This document shows positions 1-7,814 of a stretch of DNA of 64,000 bases, in pieces. Source of the DNA: Streptomyces sp. C10-9-1. Its GTDB lineage: Bacteria; Actinomycetota; Actinomycetes; Streptomycetales; Streptomycetaceae. The notes beneath the pieces are model-generated. The model saw only the letters and a program-made list of their open reading frames with translations, did not search any database and had not been told where the DNA came from. The position numbers were made by a program, and so were the translations under genes. Numbering within the stretch: position 1 is the first letter of the stretch; every line of letters begins with the position of its first letter. The DNA lies in NCBI RefSeq assembly GCF_024497955.1, contig NZ_JANHKP010000011.1, positions 62,001-126,000 on the forward strand. Reading direction: 5' to 3'.

Positions 1-125
1 GGTTCCGGCGCCGGGGAACATCGCGCCCCACCGCGCGCCCCCGCCCGGCCTCGTGCGCCCGCCCGGCCTCGTGCGCCTGCCGTCCCTGCGACGGGAGGCC
101 CGAGCCGGCCGACGCGGGCGGCTCC

Positions 126-572
126 TCAGCGGGAGGTGTCGCCGACGACCACCGCGTAGCCGCCCACCCCGACCAGGTCGTCGCCGGAGAACTGCTCCTC
201 CGCCGTCAGCAGCCGGCTCACCCGCCCCGTCTGCTCGTCGAACTCGACGTCGAGCACCGTGCCCCGGGCCTCGCCCGCCTCGGTGAGCACCGGCTTGCCG
301 ATCGGGTCGTGGTCGGGGTGGGTCTGCTGCCCGCTCTCGATCTCCTTCTCCCTGCGGAGGCGGGAGGCGTCCCTGACGGTCACCGCGTCCGGGCCGAACG
401 ACTCCACGTCCTTCCAGGCAAGCATGTGGCGGCCGCCCCGGCCGCGGGTCTTCAGCCGCAGCCCCGAGATGCGGGCGGGGGACGGTGCGAGGGTGCACGC
501 CGTGACGGTCCCGAGCGTTGCCGCACTGGACAGTTCGACGACGTCCTCGCCCTGGGCCCGGGTGAACAGCAT
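126..572 (-). CDS. PRC-barrel domain protein
   Basis: A 148-residue soluble protein with no signal peptide or membrane segment. Two PRC-barrel-like halves are visible: residues 1-75 (MLFTRAQGEDVVELSSAATL opening, then GLRLKTRGRG and a LAWKDVESFGPDAV strand) and residues 88-146 (IGKPVLTEAGEARGTVLDVE). PRC barrels are small beta-barrel adaptor folds found in ribosome maturation and photosynthetic reaction-centre proteins; the substrate here is unknown. It is the last gene of a three-gene minus-strand operon, with only 3 bases between it and the preceding two-domain PRC-barrel gene. The pair probably works together, perhaps in stress physiology given the neighbouring universal stress gene, but that is guesswork. 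The 125 bases between this gene and the window edge show no gene. Confidence 0.85.
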   Translation of the reverse strand: MLFTRAQGEDVVELSSAATLGTVTACTLAPSPARISGLRLKTRGRGGRHMLAWKDVESFGPDAVTVRDASRLRREKEIESGQQTHPDHDPIGKPVLTEAGEARGTVLDVEFDEQTGRVSRLLTAEEQFSGDDLVGVGGYAVVVGDTSR

Positions 573-575
573 CGC

Positions 576-1154
576 TCAGTCCTCCTGCTTCTCCTGCGCG
601 TCCTGCTCCAGGCGCCGGCGCAGCCCCTCGGCCGCGGTGCCGAAGCTCTCCAGGGTCCCGGCGCTGTGCTCGGCGGTCTCGTCGGGCACCAGCACCCGCT
701 CACTGGAGACGGTGACGGGCCCGGCCACGGGCACCAGCACGCTGCCGTGCCCGGGGCTCTCCAACTCGTAGCCGGCGACGACGGGGGTCGCGCCCGTCTC
801 GATGATCGCGTCCGTGATCGTCCCCAGCCGGGTGCCGCTGCGGGTCGTCATGGCGATGCCCAGCACGTTGCCGCCCCCGGGCTCCTCCACCGCGCTCTGC
901 GCGGTGGAGTCGTCGTCCTCCAGGGCGTTCCCGGTGCGGACCATCACGGCGTCGGGGCCGAGCCGGTGGACGTTCCTCCAGAGCAGCTCCCGGTGCAGCG
1001 GGCCCGACAGCAGGCCGCGGCCGGTGAGGGTGAAGCCCCGGATCCGGCCCTTCGAGGCGTCGAAGAGGATGTCCTTGACCTGGGCCACGTCCTCGCCGCC
1101 CAGGGTGACCACCGGCTTCCTGATGATCTCGCTCGCCCGCAGGTACGTGGTCAC
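576..1154 (-). CDS. Tandem PRC-barrel domain protein
   Basis: A 192-residue cytoplasmic protein starting at GTG (VTTYLRASEIIRKPVV). This start follows a strong GAGGAGGT ribosome site and overlaps the stop of the preceding microprotein gene by four bases (GTGA). An upstream frame extension is low-complexity Arg/Gly and is rejected. Two PRC-barrel modules are seen: residues 3-80 (ASEIIRKPVVTLGGEDVAQV, then RGFTLTGRGLL, ending DAVMVRTG) and residues 95-150 (GNVLGIAMTTRSGTRLGTIT, GYELESP). The acidic and Gln-rich tail (residues 165-192) is probably helical. The call rests on fold-pattern recognition; no ligand or partner can be read from the sequence. Confidence 0.83.
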   Translation of the reverse strand: MTTYLRASEIIRKPVVTLGGEDVAQVKDILFDASKGRIRGFTLTGRGLLSGPLHRELLWRNVHRLGPDAVMVRTGNALEDDDSTAQSAVEEPGGGNVLGIAMTTRSGTRLGTITDAIIETGATPVVAGYELESPGHGSVLVPVAGPVTVSSERVLVPDETAEHSAGTLESFGTAAEGLRRRLEQDAQEKQED

Positions 1155-1294
1155 GACCCGGACCTCCTCCCGCGGGGCCGCCGCCCCTGCGCGATCACCC
1201 CGCCGGACCGCCGCCGCGCCTGGAGGGCCACGAGCGCCGCGCCGGCCGCGGCGAGCACGGCGACCACGATGACGAGCCAGATCCACCAGTCCAT
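1151..1294 (-). CDS. Small single-pass membrane protein (47 aa)
   Basis: A short gene starting at ATG 1294 behind an AAGGGG ribosome site. It encodes MDWWIWLVIVVAVLAAAGAA, then a basic Arg-rich tail of about 24 residues. Residues 3-23 form one clear membrane helix with a Trp-rich N-terminus; the basic tail is predicted cytoplasmic by the positive-inside rule. Its TGA stop overlaps the GTG start of the downstream PRC-barrel gene (GTGA), so the two are probably translationally coupled. Tiny membrane proteins ahead of PRC-barrel genes fit a role as a membrane tether for the soluble products, which is inference. The reading frame, start, stop and overlap are seen directly. Confidence 0.7.
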   Translation of the reverse strand: MDWWIWLVIVVAVLAAAGAALVALQARRRSGGVIAQGRRPRGRRSGS

Positions 1295-1451
1295 CTCCGA
1301 GCCCCTTCGCCGAGGCGGCACCGCCGTACTCCTTCAAGCATCGACCCGGGACCGGCGGCTGTCGACCGCCGGGCGGCGTCCCCGGGCCGTACGGCAGAGC
1401 CGCGTCAGGCAGGTCCGACCGGGGCGGAGGCCGCCTGACGGGGCACGACGG

Positions 1452-2333
1452 CTAGCGCTCCGCGGGCACCACGGCGACGGTGCACTCCGCCGCGTGCAGC
1501 ACCTCCCCGCTCACCGAACCGAGGAGCAGCCGCTTCAGCCCGGTCCGCCCGTGCGTCCCGACCACGAGCAGCCCGGCCCGGCGCGCGGCGTCGACCAGGA
1601 TGCGGGCCGGGTGCCCGTGCACGGCGCGCACGCGCACCTCCAGGTCCGGGTACGCGGCCCGGAAGGGGGCCACCACCTCCTCCAGCGGACCCTGCTCCGC
1701 GCCGGCGGCCGTCTCGTGGTCGATGCGCAGCGGCCCGGCGGGGCCGGTGGCGAGCAGGCTCGGCGCCGTGGAGGCGTGGACCACGTCGAGCGCGGCCCCG
1801 CGGATCGCGGCCTCGTGGAGAGCGAAGTCCAGCACGGCCGGCCGGACGTCGTGCACGTCGACGCCCACCACCACGCGGTTGTCCCGTTCCGCTTCGCCGC
1901 CGGGCCTGGCCACCACCACCGGACAGGCGGCGTGCGTGGCCACCTGGAGGCTCACCGACCCCAGGGGCAGGCGTGCGAAGCCTCCGGTGCCGCGGTGCCC
2001 CAGCACGATCAGTGCGGCCTCCTCCGACCGGTCCACCAGCGCGGCCGTGGGGGACCCGGTCACCAGCTCCACCGCCACGCCCAGCTGCGGGAACTCCCGC
2101 ATCACCGTGGCGGCGAACGGCGCCGTCACCCGCTCCGCCCGGTTCACGTACGTCTCGTCCGCGGCCCCCTCCCCGGAGGTGCCCGAGGGCAGCGGCCACT
2201 CGACCGCGTGCAGGATCCGCAGGCCGGTGCCCCGGCGCTCCGCCTCCTCGGCCGCGAGGCGGACGACCCTGTGCTGCCCCTCGGCGTCGACCACGCCGAC
2301 CACCACCGTGCCCGCCACCCGGTCCTCCGCCAC
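1452..2333 (-). CDS. Universal stress protein, two UspA domains
   Basis: A 293-residue cytoplasmic protein made of two tandem UspA folds. Each half has the family opening (GTVVVGVVDAEGQHRVVRLA near residue 8; RVVVGVDVHD near residue 155) and the ATP-binding-type glycine motif: LIVLGHRGTGGFARLPLGSV in the first half and LLVVGTHGRTGLKRLLLGSV in the second, matching the G-2x-G-9x-G-S/T pattern of nucleotide-binding Usp proteins. The GTG start at 2333 follows a GGGAGGTG ribosome site. Actinobacterial double-Usp proteins are usually induced in stationary phase, hypoxia or redox stress. A perfect 16-bp hairpin lies just upstream, in the region shared with the divergent phosphatase gene. Confidence 0.93.
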   Translation of the reverse strand: MAEDRVAGTVVVGVVDAEGQHRVVRLAAEEAERRGTGLRILHAVEWPLPSGTSGEGAADETYVNRAERVTAPFAATVMREFPQLGVAVELVTGSPTAALVDRSEEAALIVLGHRGTGGFARLPLGSVSLQVATHAACPVVVARPGGEAERDNRVVVGVDVHDVRPAVLDFALHEAAIRGAALDVVHASTAPSLLATGPAGPLRIDHETAAGAEQGPLEEVVAPFRAAYPDLEVRVRAVHGHPARILVDAARRAGLLVVGTHGRTGLKRLLLGSVSGEVLHAAECTVAVVPAER

Positions 2334-2359
2334 GGGGCACCTCCCTCGTCTCGTCGCCC

Positions 2360-2397
2360 GGACGGGGCTCACCGGTCACGCCCGGTGAGCCCCGTCC
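2360..2397. repeat. Perfect 16-bp inverted repeat in divergent promoter region
   Basis: Arms 2360-2375 (GGACGGGGCTCACCGG) and 2382-2397 are exact reverse complements around a 6-base loop. The element sits 27 bases upstream of the Usp start and about 130 bases upstream of the divergent phosphatase gene, so it cannot end either gene's own transcript in the usual way. It could be a leader hairpin, an operator, or a block against antisense read-through. There is no T-tract. Confidence 0.7.
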
Positions 2398-2527
2398 GCG
2401 TCCTCTCCTCATGACACGGGACCGGTTGCCCGTCGGCAACAGCTGACCCCCGCGACGCCCCGGCACGCACCGGCCCCGACCGGCCCGGTCCCGAGCGGGG
2501 ACGGGCGAATCGTGCTAGTCAGGGGCT

Positions 2528-3850
2528 ATGGCGACACAGGGGCCGGAATCGTTCGCACGACTCCGGGCGCGGGTGGACGGCGAGCTGGAGGAGATCTCCG
2601 TCAGGCTCCGGTCCCTCGCACGGGCCCAGGAGCACTTCCACGGCCTGCTGGGCGCCTTCCACGCGCTGACCGGCGAGCTGGAGCTGCCCGCCCTGCTACA
2701 GACGCTCCTGAGCACGGCCCGGGATCTGGTGGGGGCCCGCTACGGTGCCATCGGGGTGCTGGACGCCTCGGGGGACGCCCTGTCGGACTTCATCCCCGTC
2801 GGCCTGGACGAGGACGAGCGCCGGGCCCTCGCCCACGTCGAACTCCCCCGGGGCCGCGGACTGCTCGGCCACCTCATCCGCGACCCGGAGCCGCTGCGGG
2901 TGGACGCCATCTCCGAGCACCCCGAGTCCGTGGGGTTCCCGTCCGGCCATCCGGACATGACCCGCCTGCTGGGGGTGTCGATCCGTGGGCGCCACGGCGT
3001 CTACGGCAACCTCTACCTCGCCGACCGCACCGACGGGCTGCCCTTCGACGAGCACGACGAGGCCGTCCTGACCGCCCTCGCGAGCGCGGCGGCCGTCGCC
3101 ATCGACAACGCTCGGCTCTTCCGGTCGGTGCGGGAGGGGGCCGAGCGGTTCCAGCGCCTGCTGGTGCCCCGCCTGCCGGACCTCAGCCCCTACGAGGCGC
3201 ACGCCCTCTACCGCCCGGCAGGCACCCCGGGGCACCACGTGGGCGGGGACTGGTACGACGCGATGCGGCTCCCCGACGGGTCCTGCGCCATGATGATCGG
3301 CGACGTCGTGGGGCACGACCTCCACGCCGCCGCGGCCATGGCCCAGACCCGGAACATGCTGCGGGCCCTGCTGTACGAGCTGCGCGGCCCGCCCAGCTCC
3401 GCCCTGTGGCGCATGGACCGCATCCAGCAGGCGATCACCGACCTCCCGGTGGCCACCGCGTGCCTGGTGCGGATCCACCGCGCGGGCCGGGACCGCTACC
3501 GCATGCACTGGACCTCGGCCGGCCACCTGCCGCCCCTGGTGGTCGACCCGGGCGGCGCCGCCCGGGTGCTGAGCGGCGAGCCCGGTCTGCCGATCGGCGT
3601 CGACGCCGGCCACCCCCGCCCGGACCACGGCCTGGACCTCGCACCGGGCAGCACGGTCGTCCTCTACACCGACGGGCTCGTCGAGAGCAGGGGCGAGGCC
3701 CTGGACGCCGGGCTGACGGCGCTGGAGCGCGCCGCCGCCCCGCTCGCCCGTGCCCCGCTGGGCCGCTTCTGCGACGCCCTCGCGGACCTGCGCCCCGCGC
3801 CGGAGGGCGACGACACGGCCGTCCTCGCCCTCCGCGTCCCGCCCGGGTAG
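2528..3850 (+). CDS. GAF-domain PP2C/SpoIIE-type serine phosphatase
   Basis: A 440-residue cytoplasmic protein. It has an N-terminal coiled coil (about residues 8-45), a GAF sensor domain (about 50-197; GARYGAIGVLDASG, then LLGVSIRGRHGVYGNLYLAD) and a C-terminal SpoIIE/RsbU-type PP2C phosphatase (about 205-440). The metal-binding signature is present: GGDWYDAM at 239-246, GDVVGHD at 258-264, TSAGHLPPLV near 330, LYTDGLVE near 380 and GDDTAVLAL at the end. Proteins of this family dephosphorylate STAS anti-anti-sigma factors and so activate alternative sigma factors. Streptomyces carry many, with GAF or PAS sensors of unknown ligand. It stands alone: the neighbour upstream is divergent, and a strong hairpin follows the stop. 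Confidence 0.93.
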   Translation: MATQGPESFARLRARVDGELEEISVRLRSLARAQEHFHGLLGAFHALTGELELPALLQTLLSTARDLVGARYGAIGVLDASGDALSDFIPVGLDEDERRALAHVELPRGRGLLGHLIRDPEPLRVDAISEHPESVGFPSGHPDMTRLLGVSIRGRHGVYGNLYLADRTDGLPFDEHDEAVLTALASAAAVAIDNARLFRSVREGAERFQRLLVPRLPDLSPYEAHALYRPAGTPGHHVGGDWYDAMRLPDGSCAMMIGDVVGHDLHAAAAMAQTRNMLRALLYELRGPPSSALWRMDRIQQAITDLPVATACLVRIHRAGRDRYRMHWTSAGHLPPLVVDPGGAARVLSGEPGLPIGVDAGHPRPDHGLDLAPGSTVVLYTDGLVESRGEALDAGLTALERAAAPLARAPLGRFCDALADLRPAPEGDDTAVLALRVPPG

Positions 3851-3883
3851 CCGCCGCCCCGGCGCACCGCGCCGGGGCGGCGG
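3851..3883. terminator. Bidirectional terminator hairpin
   Basis: Perfect 15-bp stem CCGCCGCCCCGGCGC (3851-3865) and its complement (3869-3883) with a 3-base loop. It lies between the stop of the phosphatase gene and the convergent stop of phoD. There is no U-tract, which is usual in Streptomyces. Confidence 0.8.
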
Positions 3884-3884
3884 C

Positions 3885-5456
3885 TCAGTCGCGCCGGTAC
3901 TGGGCCGGTGAGTTCCTCGTCGCCGGGTCCTCGTAGGAACCGGCCCGGCCCCGGTCCACGTGGAAGGTGGTCAGCGTGGTGACCGGTGAGGCGGGGTCGC
4001 GGCGGTCGGCGACGACCCGCATGTGGGCGCTGAAGCGCTCCGGGGTGACGTGGTAGACGTCGTAGCCGTACCGGTTCCCCTCGAAGTACGTCAGGTGCGG
4101 ATTGGCCGCGCCCATGACGGGGCCGTTGCGTGCGTTCCAGTCGGCCGAGTAGGCACCCGAGGTCACCGAGTGGGCGGTGAACTCCGTCCCGATCACCGGC
4201 GACGAGACGTCGTCGAAGTCCGGCCGGATGTCGTCGACGAAGGCCGAGTGCCAGTCGCCGGTGACGACGACGAGGTCCTCCATGCCGGACCGGTGCACAT
4301 GCCCGAGGACCTCCTTGCGCTCGGCGAGGAAGCCGTCCCACTGGTCGGTGAACATGTACGGGCCGCCGGGGCGCCCGCGCAGCTGGCTGAGCATGATGGA
4401 GTTGGCCCAGACGTGCCAGGAGTCCGGGGCCCGGTCGACGGTGCGCTTCAGCCACGCCTTCTGGGCGGCGCCGAGGATCGTCCCGTCGGGCAGGTTCTGC
4501 GCCGAGCGGTGCGAGCGCAGGTCGAGCACGGTCAGCTCCAGCAGGTCGCCCCAGCGGCGCACCCGGTGGATCTCCGGGTCCGGGAGGGCCAGGGCGGCTC
4601 CGCCGGCGTCGCGGTGCGGCATGTTCTCGTACCACGCCTGGTACGCGGCGGCCCGCCGCCGGACGAAGGGCGCGGCCCCGGCCGTTCCCGAGTAGTCGTT
4701 CACGACCTCGTGGTCGTCCCAGGTCAGGAACCACGGGTGGGCCGCGTGCGCCTCGCGCAGGGAGCGGTCGCCCTTGTAGAGCGCGTGGCGTCGCCGGTAG
4801 TCCGCGACCGTGAAGGCCGCGGGCCCCTCGTGGTCGCGTACGTGGTCGGCGGGGACGCCGCCCACCCGCCCGTGCTCGTAGACGTAGTCGCCGAGGTGGA
4901 CGACGAAGTCGACGTCCTCGCGCGCGATGCCCCGGTGGGCGGCGTAGAAGCCGTCGTGGAACGCCTGGCAGTTGGCGGCCGCGAACCGGACGGAGGAGAC
5001 GCGGCCGACCGGCGCGGTCCTGGTCCGGCCGACCCGGCTGCGCCTGCCCAGTGCGCGGAAGGCGTACCAGTAGCGGGTTCCCGGGTGCAGCCCGGAGACC
5101 GGGACGTGGACGCTGTGGCCGAGCGTCGCGGAGGCCGTGGTGGTGCCGTGGGCCACGGTCCGGCGCAGTTCCCGGTCGGCCGCCACCGTCCATTCGACCT
5201 CGACGACCTCGGGCAGCTCCTGCTCCGCCGCCAGCGGCTCGGGGGCGAGCCGGGTCCACAGCAGGACGCTTCCGGGCCCGGGGTCGCCGGAGGCCACCCC
5301 GAGGGTGAACGGTGCCGGGTCGTAGTCCGCCCCGAGCGCCTCGGCGGCCTCCCGGGCCCGGGCGGGCGACAGACCGGCGGCCAGGGGCCAGACCGCTCCC
5401 AGGGCACCGGCGGCACCGGCCGCCTTCAGCAGTCCGCGTCGGTCGAGCCGGGTCAT
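3885..5456 (-). CDS. phoD: Secreted alkaline phosphatase/phosphodiesterase, PhoD family
   Basis: A 523-residue Tat-exported metallophosphoesterase. Residues 1-35 form a twin-arginine signal (MTRLDRRGLLKAAGAAGALG, cleavage near ARA). An N-terminal Fn3-like PhoD_N domain (about 45-150; LGVASGDPGPGSVLLWTRL) precedes the catalytic PhoD domain. Family metal-site segments are visible: ANCQAFHDGFYAAH, VVHLGDYVYEHG, TWDDHEVVNDYSG and VTGDWHSAFVDD. PhoD enzymes release phosphate from phosphomono- and diesters, using an Fe/Ca centre in characterised members, and are typically PhoP-controlled. The ATG start overlaps the stop of the upstream 190-residue gene by four bases (ATGA), so the two are co-translated. 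One PHO-box-like 11-mer lies upstream of that first gene. Confidence 0.96.
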   Translation of the reverse strand: MTRLDRRGLLKAAGAAGALGAVWPLAAGLSPARAREAAEALGADYDPAPFTLGVASGDPGPGSVLLWTRLAPEPLAAEQELPEVVEVEWTVAADRELRRTVAHGTTTASATLGHSVHVPVSGLHPGTRYWYAFRALGRRSRVGRTRTAPVGRVSSVRFAAANCQAFHDGFYAAHRGIAREDVDFVVHLGDYVYEHGRVGGVPADHVRDHEGPAAFTVADYRRRHALYKGDRSLREAHAAHPWFLTWDDHEVVNDYSGTAGAAPFVRRRAAAYQAWYENMPHRDAGGAALALPDPEIHRVRRWGDLLELTVLDLRSHRSAQNLPDGTILGAAQKAWLKRTVDRAPDSWHVWANSIMLSQLRGRPGGPYMFTDQWDGFLAERKEVLGHVHRSGMEDLVVVTGDWHSAFVDDIRPDFDDVSSPVIGTEFTAHSVTSGAYSADWNARNGPVMGAANPHLTYFEGNRYGYDVYHVTPERFSAHMRVVADRRDPASPVTTLTTFHVDRGRAGSYEDPATRNSPAQYRRD

Positions 5457-6025
5457 GCGAGTCCTCCGGTGGCCAGGGTGAGCGAGAGGGCGTCGGCGTA
5501 GCCGTCGTTGGACGTTCCGCCCGCGCGGGTGAGGACCAGCAGCACCCGCGCGCTGCGGGCCCCCGGCGGCACGGCGGCGGTCGCCGTGCGCTCCACGAGC
5601 GCGGTCCGCGAGGAGCGTTCGGCGGCCGTCACGGGGCCGAGCACGGACAGCGCGACCGGCGTGCCGCGCGCGTCCCGGAACTCCACGGACAGGCGGGCGC
5701 CGTCCTCCTGGCCGGCGTATCCGCCGAGCCATCCGGCCAGCGTGTACCGCACCTGGCCGGCGTCGACGGCTCGCCGTCCGGTGCGGCCGCGTTCGGGCAG
5801 GGCGATGTCCTGGACCAGCACGGTGCGCAGGCTGCTGCCGCCGGAGAAGAAGCGGCTGCCGCGCGCGGCCGGGCCGGGGTCGGCGGGCCCGGGGTAGCCG
5901 CCCCCGAGCGCGTACGGGACGAGCGCGGGCGCCCCTTCCCGCACCTCCCAGCCGACCACCTCGGTGACGGGCTCGGCGGATCCTCCGGGACCGCTCTCGG
6001 CGTCGCCGTTGACCACGAGATTCAC
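5453..6025 (-). CDS. Putative carbohydrate-binding-like protein co-translated with PhoD
   Basis: A 190-residue beta-rich protein starting at GTG (VNLVVNGDAESGPGGSAEPV) after a GAGGAGC ribosome site. The NLVVNGDAE opening, followed by aromatic/Gly segments (WEVREGAPAL, GGYPGPADPGPAARGSRFFS, YTLAGWLGGYAGQEDGARL) and a C-terminal DALSLTL strand, resembles extracellular jelly-roll carbohydrate-binding modules of the DUF642 or galactose-binding type. Unusually, no signal peptide is visible at this start; the upstream frame offers a longer Arg-rich N-terminus but no convincing signal or ribosome site. It overlaps phoD by 4 bp. It may act with PhoD, or even be carried out with it through Tat; both ideas are inference. 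Confidence 0.72.
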   Translation of the reverse strand: MNLVVNGDAESGPGGSAEPVTEVVGWEVREGAPALVPYALGGGYPGPADPGPAARGSRFFSGGSSLRTVLVQDIALPERGRTGRRAVDAGQVRYTLAGWLGGYAGQEDGARLSVEFRDARGTPVALSVLGPVTAAERSSRTALVERTATAAVPPGARSARVLLVLTRAGGTSNDGYADALSLTLATGGLA

Positions 6026-6077
6026 TCGGTGCTCCTCGATCGGGGGTGAGGGGGAACCATGCGCGCATCCGAGCAGC

Positions 6078-6088
6078 CGGGGGTGAAC
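6078..6088 (-). promoter_or_regulatory. PHO-box-like 11-mer upstream of phoD operon
   Basis: Reading on the minus strand, GTTCACCCCCG matches the PhoP direct-repeat unit of Streptomyces (GTTCACCCGNC-like). It lies about 55 bases upstream of the GTG of the first gene in the phoD operon. Only one unit matches well; the adjacent 11-mers are poor, whereas functional PHO boxes normally have at least two. Weak support. Confidence 0.3.
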
Positions 6089-6221
6089 CCCGGGCGACGG
6101 CCACGGGAACCGGGAGCGCCGCCGCGCCCGGACGCCGGTGCCCGGTGCGCTCGCGCGGACGGCCGGGGAGACTGGGCGGAGCCCGGACGAACACCGCCGA
6201 GCGAGGGAGGAACAGGAAATC

Positions 6222-7112
6222 ATGGCGCGTTGGCGTCCACTGCCTGCGGACATGCCGCCCGAACACCGGCGCCTGGTGCTGCGGTTGCGCGTACTGAAGG
6301 ACCGGGCCGGGGCCAGCCTGACGGCGCTGGCGCACCGGACGTCCCGGAGCCCCTCCTCCTGGCAGCGCTACCTCAACGGTCTGGCGTTCCCCCAGTGGGA
6401 CGCCGCCGAGGCGCTCGCCGAGCTGACCGGGGCCGACGAAGGGGACCGGGTGCGGCTCCGGGTGCTGTGGGAGGCGGCCGAGGCGGTCCGGGCGTCGCCG
6501 CCCGCGGCGGAGCGGGAGCCGGAGCCCGAGCCGGAGCCGGGGCCCGAGCCGGGGCCCGAGCCCGGGGTGCCGGAGGCCGTCGCCCCGCCTGCCGAGGACC
6601 CGCGGCCGCACCGCACGCGAGGCGGGCCCCGGGCGATTCCGCTGCGCCTGTGGGCCGGTGTGCTCGTGGCGCTGCTGCTCGCCGCGGCGCTGGCCTCCGC
6701 CTCGCCCGAGGGGGAGCGCGCGGGCGGGGCCTGGCCGGTGGACGTGCGTGCCGACACCAACTCCCCGTGCCGCGGGGACTCCTGTGCGGGGCTCGACGCC
6801 CGGCGCACCGGGTGCGTGGAGGACCGGCGCACCCTGGGACGCTACGAGTGGGAGGAGCACCGGGTGGAGCTCCTCCACAGCCCTGCGTGCGCCACCGTGT
6901 GGGGGGAGGTGGCACCGCCGGCCGGGGTCCGCGGGATCGCCCTGAGCGTGCCCGGAGCGGGGCAGCGGTGGGAGCGCGAGGGGAGCGGGCGCTCCCGGAT
7001 GCTGCCCGCGCCCGAGAGGCTCGGTTCCGGCGTGCAGTTCTGCGCGGTGTTCGACGAGGTCCAGACGTGTGTGGACGCGGGAAACCGGGTGCGCTCCGGG
7101 CCTGTCGGGTAG
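6222..7112 (+). CDS. Membrane-anchored HTH regulator with DUF2690 domain (copy 1)
   Basis: A 296-residue protein starting at ATG 6222 behind GGGAGG. Layout: N-terminal XRE-type helix-turn-helix (about residues 10-75; LTALAHRTSRSPSSWQRYLN), a Glu/Pro repeat linker (about 90-120), one membrane helix near residues 142-165 (WAGVLVALLLAAALASA), then an extracytoplasmic DUF2690 domain. That domain has the family cysteine pattern CRGDSCAGLD, GCVEDRRT, SPACATVWGEV and a late VQFCAVF...TCVDAG. DUF2690 proteins are abundant in Streptomyces, with no established ligand; the HTH-TM-sensor plan suggests a one-component membrane sensor. A paralogue lies 0.7 kb downstream, and both sit beside peptidoglycan-binding proteins. 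Confidence 0.88.
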   Translation: MARWRPLPADMPPEHRRLVLRLRVLKDRAGASLTALAHRTSRSPSSWQRYLNGLAFPQWDAAEALAELTGADEGDRVRLRVLWEAAEAVRASPPAAEREPEPEPEPGPEPGPEPGVPEAVAPPAEDPRPHRTRGGPRAIPLRLWAGVLVALLLAAALASASPEGERAGGAWPVDVRADTNSPCRGDSCAGLDARRTGCVEDRRTLGRYEWEEHRVELLHSPACATVWGEVAPPAGVRGIALSVPGAGQRWEREGSGRSRMLPAPERLGSGVQFCAVFDEVQTCVDAGNRVRSGPVG

Positions 7113-7126
7113 GTCCGGGCCCGCGG

Positions 7127-7660
7127 TCACGACCCGGCTGTCTCCTCGCAGCTGCTGAGTGTGGGACGGTCCCTGCGGAGCGGCTTGTGCCTGCCCTCGT
7201 CCAGGACGCTGTAGCGGCCGTCCCGGTCGCGCCGGAACCGCACGGTGTGCTCCGCCCCCTCGTAGTGGATCGCACCGTCCCTGGCGAGGAGCTGCCGGCC
7301 GGCGCGGCCGAAGGTCTTCGGACCGACGATCCCGTCGGCGGCGAGCCTGCGGTTGCTCTGCCAGACACGGGTGGCCTCGACGGTCCTTCCGGCGTAGTGG
7401 CAGTCGACGTCGGAACGCCGCAGGTACCCGTCCGCCCACAGCACCGACTGCCACATCGCCGCCAGGTCGCTGCGGACCGGCAGGTTCTCCCCGAGCAGGC
7501 CCTCGTCCTCCCAGTCGTCACCGGGGTGCCCCTCCCCGGTGACGTACACCCGGCCGTCGGGGAGGTCCGCGGACGGGGGCGGCGGGGCGGAGGGGGAGCA
7601 GGCGGTGCCCAGCACCGCCACGCTCGCGACCAGGGTCAGGTGCCGTCGGGAAGCAGTCAT
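7127..7660 (-). CDS. Peptidoglycan-binding lipoprotein
   Basis: A 177-residue lipoprotein. The signal sequence MTASRRHLTLVASVAVLGTAC ends in a lipobox (LGTAC, Cys21). After a Pro-rich linker comes one peptidoglycan-binding domain 1 repeat (about residues 70-118), recognised by MWQSVLWADGYL, the VEATRVWQSNRRLAADGIVG core and PKTFGRA. The C-terminal 50 residues are a short beta-rich tail with a late Cys (SSCEETAGS). It is probably anchored on the outer face of the membrane and holds cell-wall chains. It converges with the first DUF2690 regulator (14 bases between stops) and is divergent from the second, so it is flanked by the two paralogous sensors. Confidence 0.87.
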   Translation of the reverse strand: MTASRRHLTLVASVAVLGTACSPSAPPPPSADLPDGRVYVTGEGHPGDDWEDEGLLGENLPVRSDLAAMWQSVLWADGYLRRSDVDCHYAGRTVEATRVWQSNRRLAADGIVGPKTFGRAGRQLLARDGAIHYEGAEHTVRFRRDRDGRYSVLDEGRHKPLRRDRPTLSSCEETAGS

Positions 7661-7814
7661 GCATGCCGTTCTACCGGCCGTCCCGGGTACCGCGCAGGTG
7701 GCTGTTTTGCGCCAGAGCGTGGCCGCACGGCGTTCGTCCCCGGGGCGCTGCCCCGCCGCATGGGAGAGTGGGAGGCCAGGCCGAGGGACGCGACAGGCTC
7801 ATGGGGGTTGGGAA

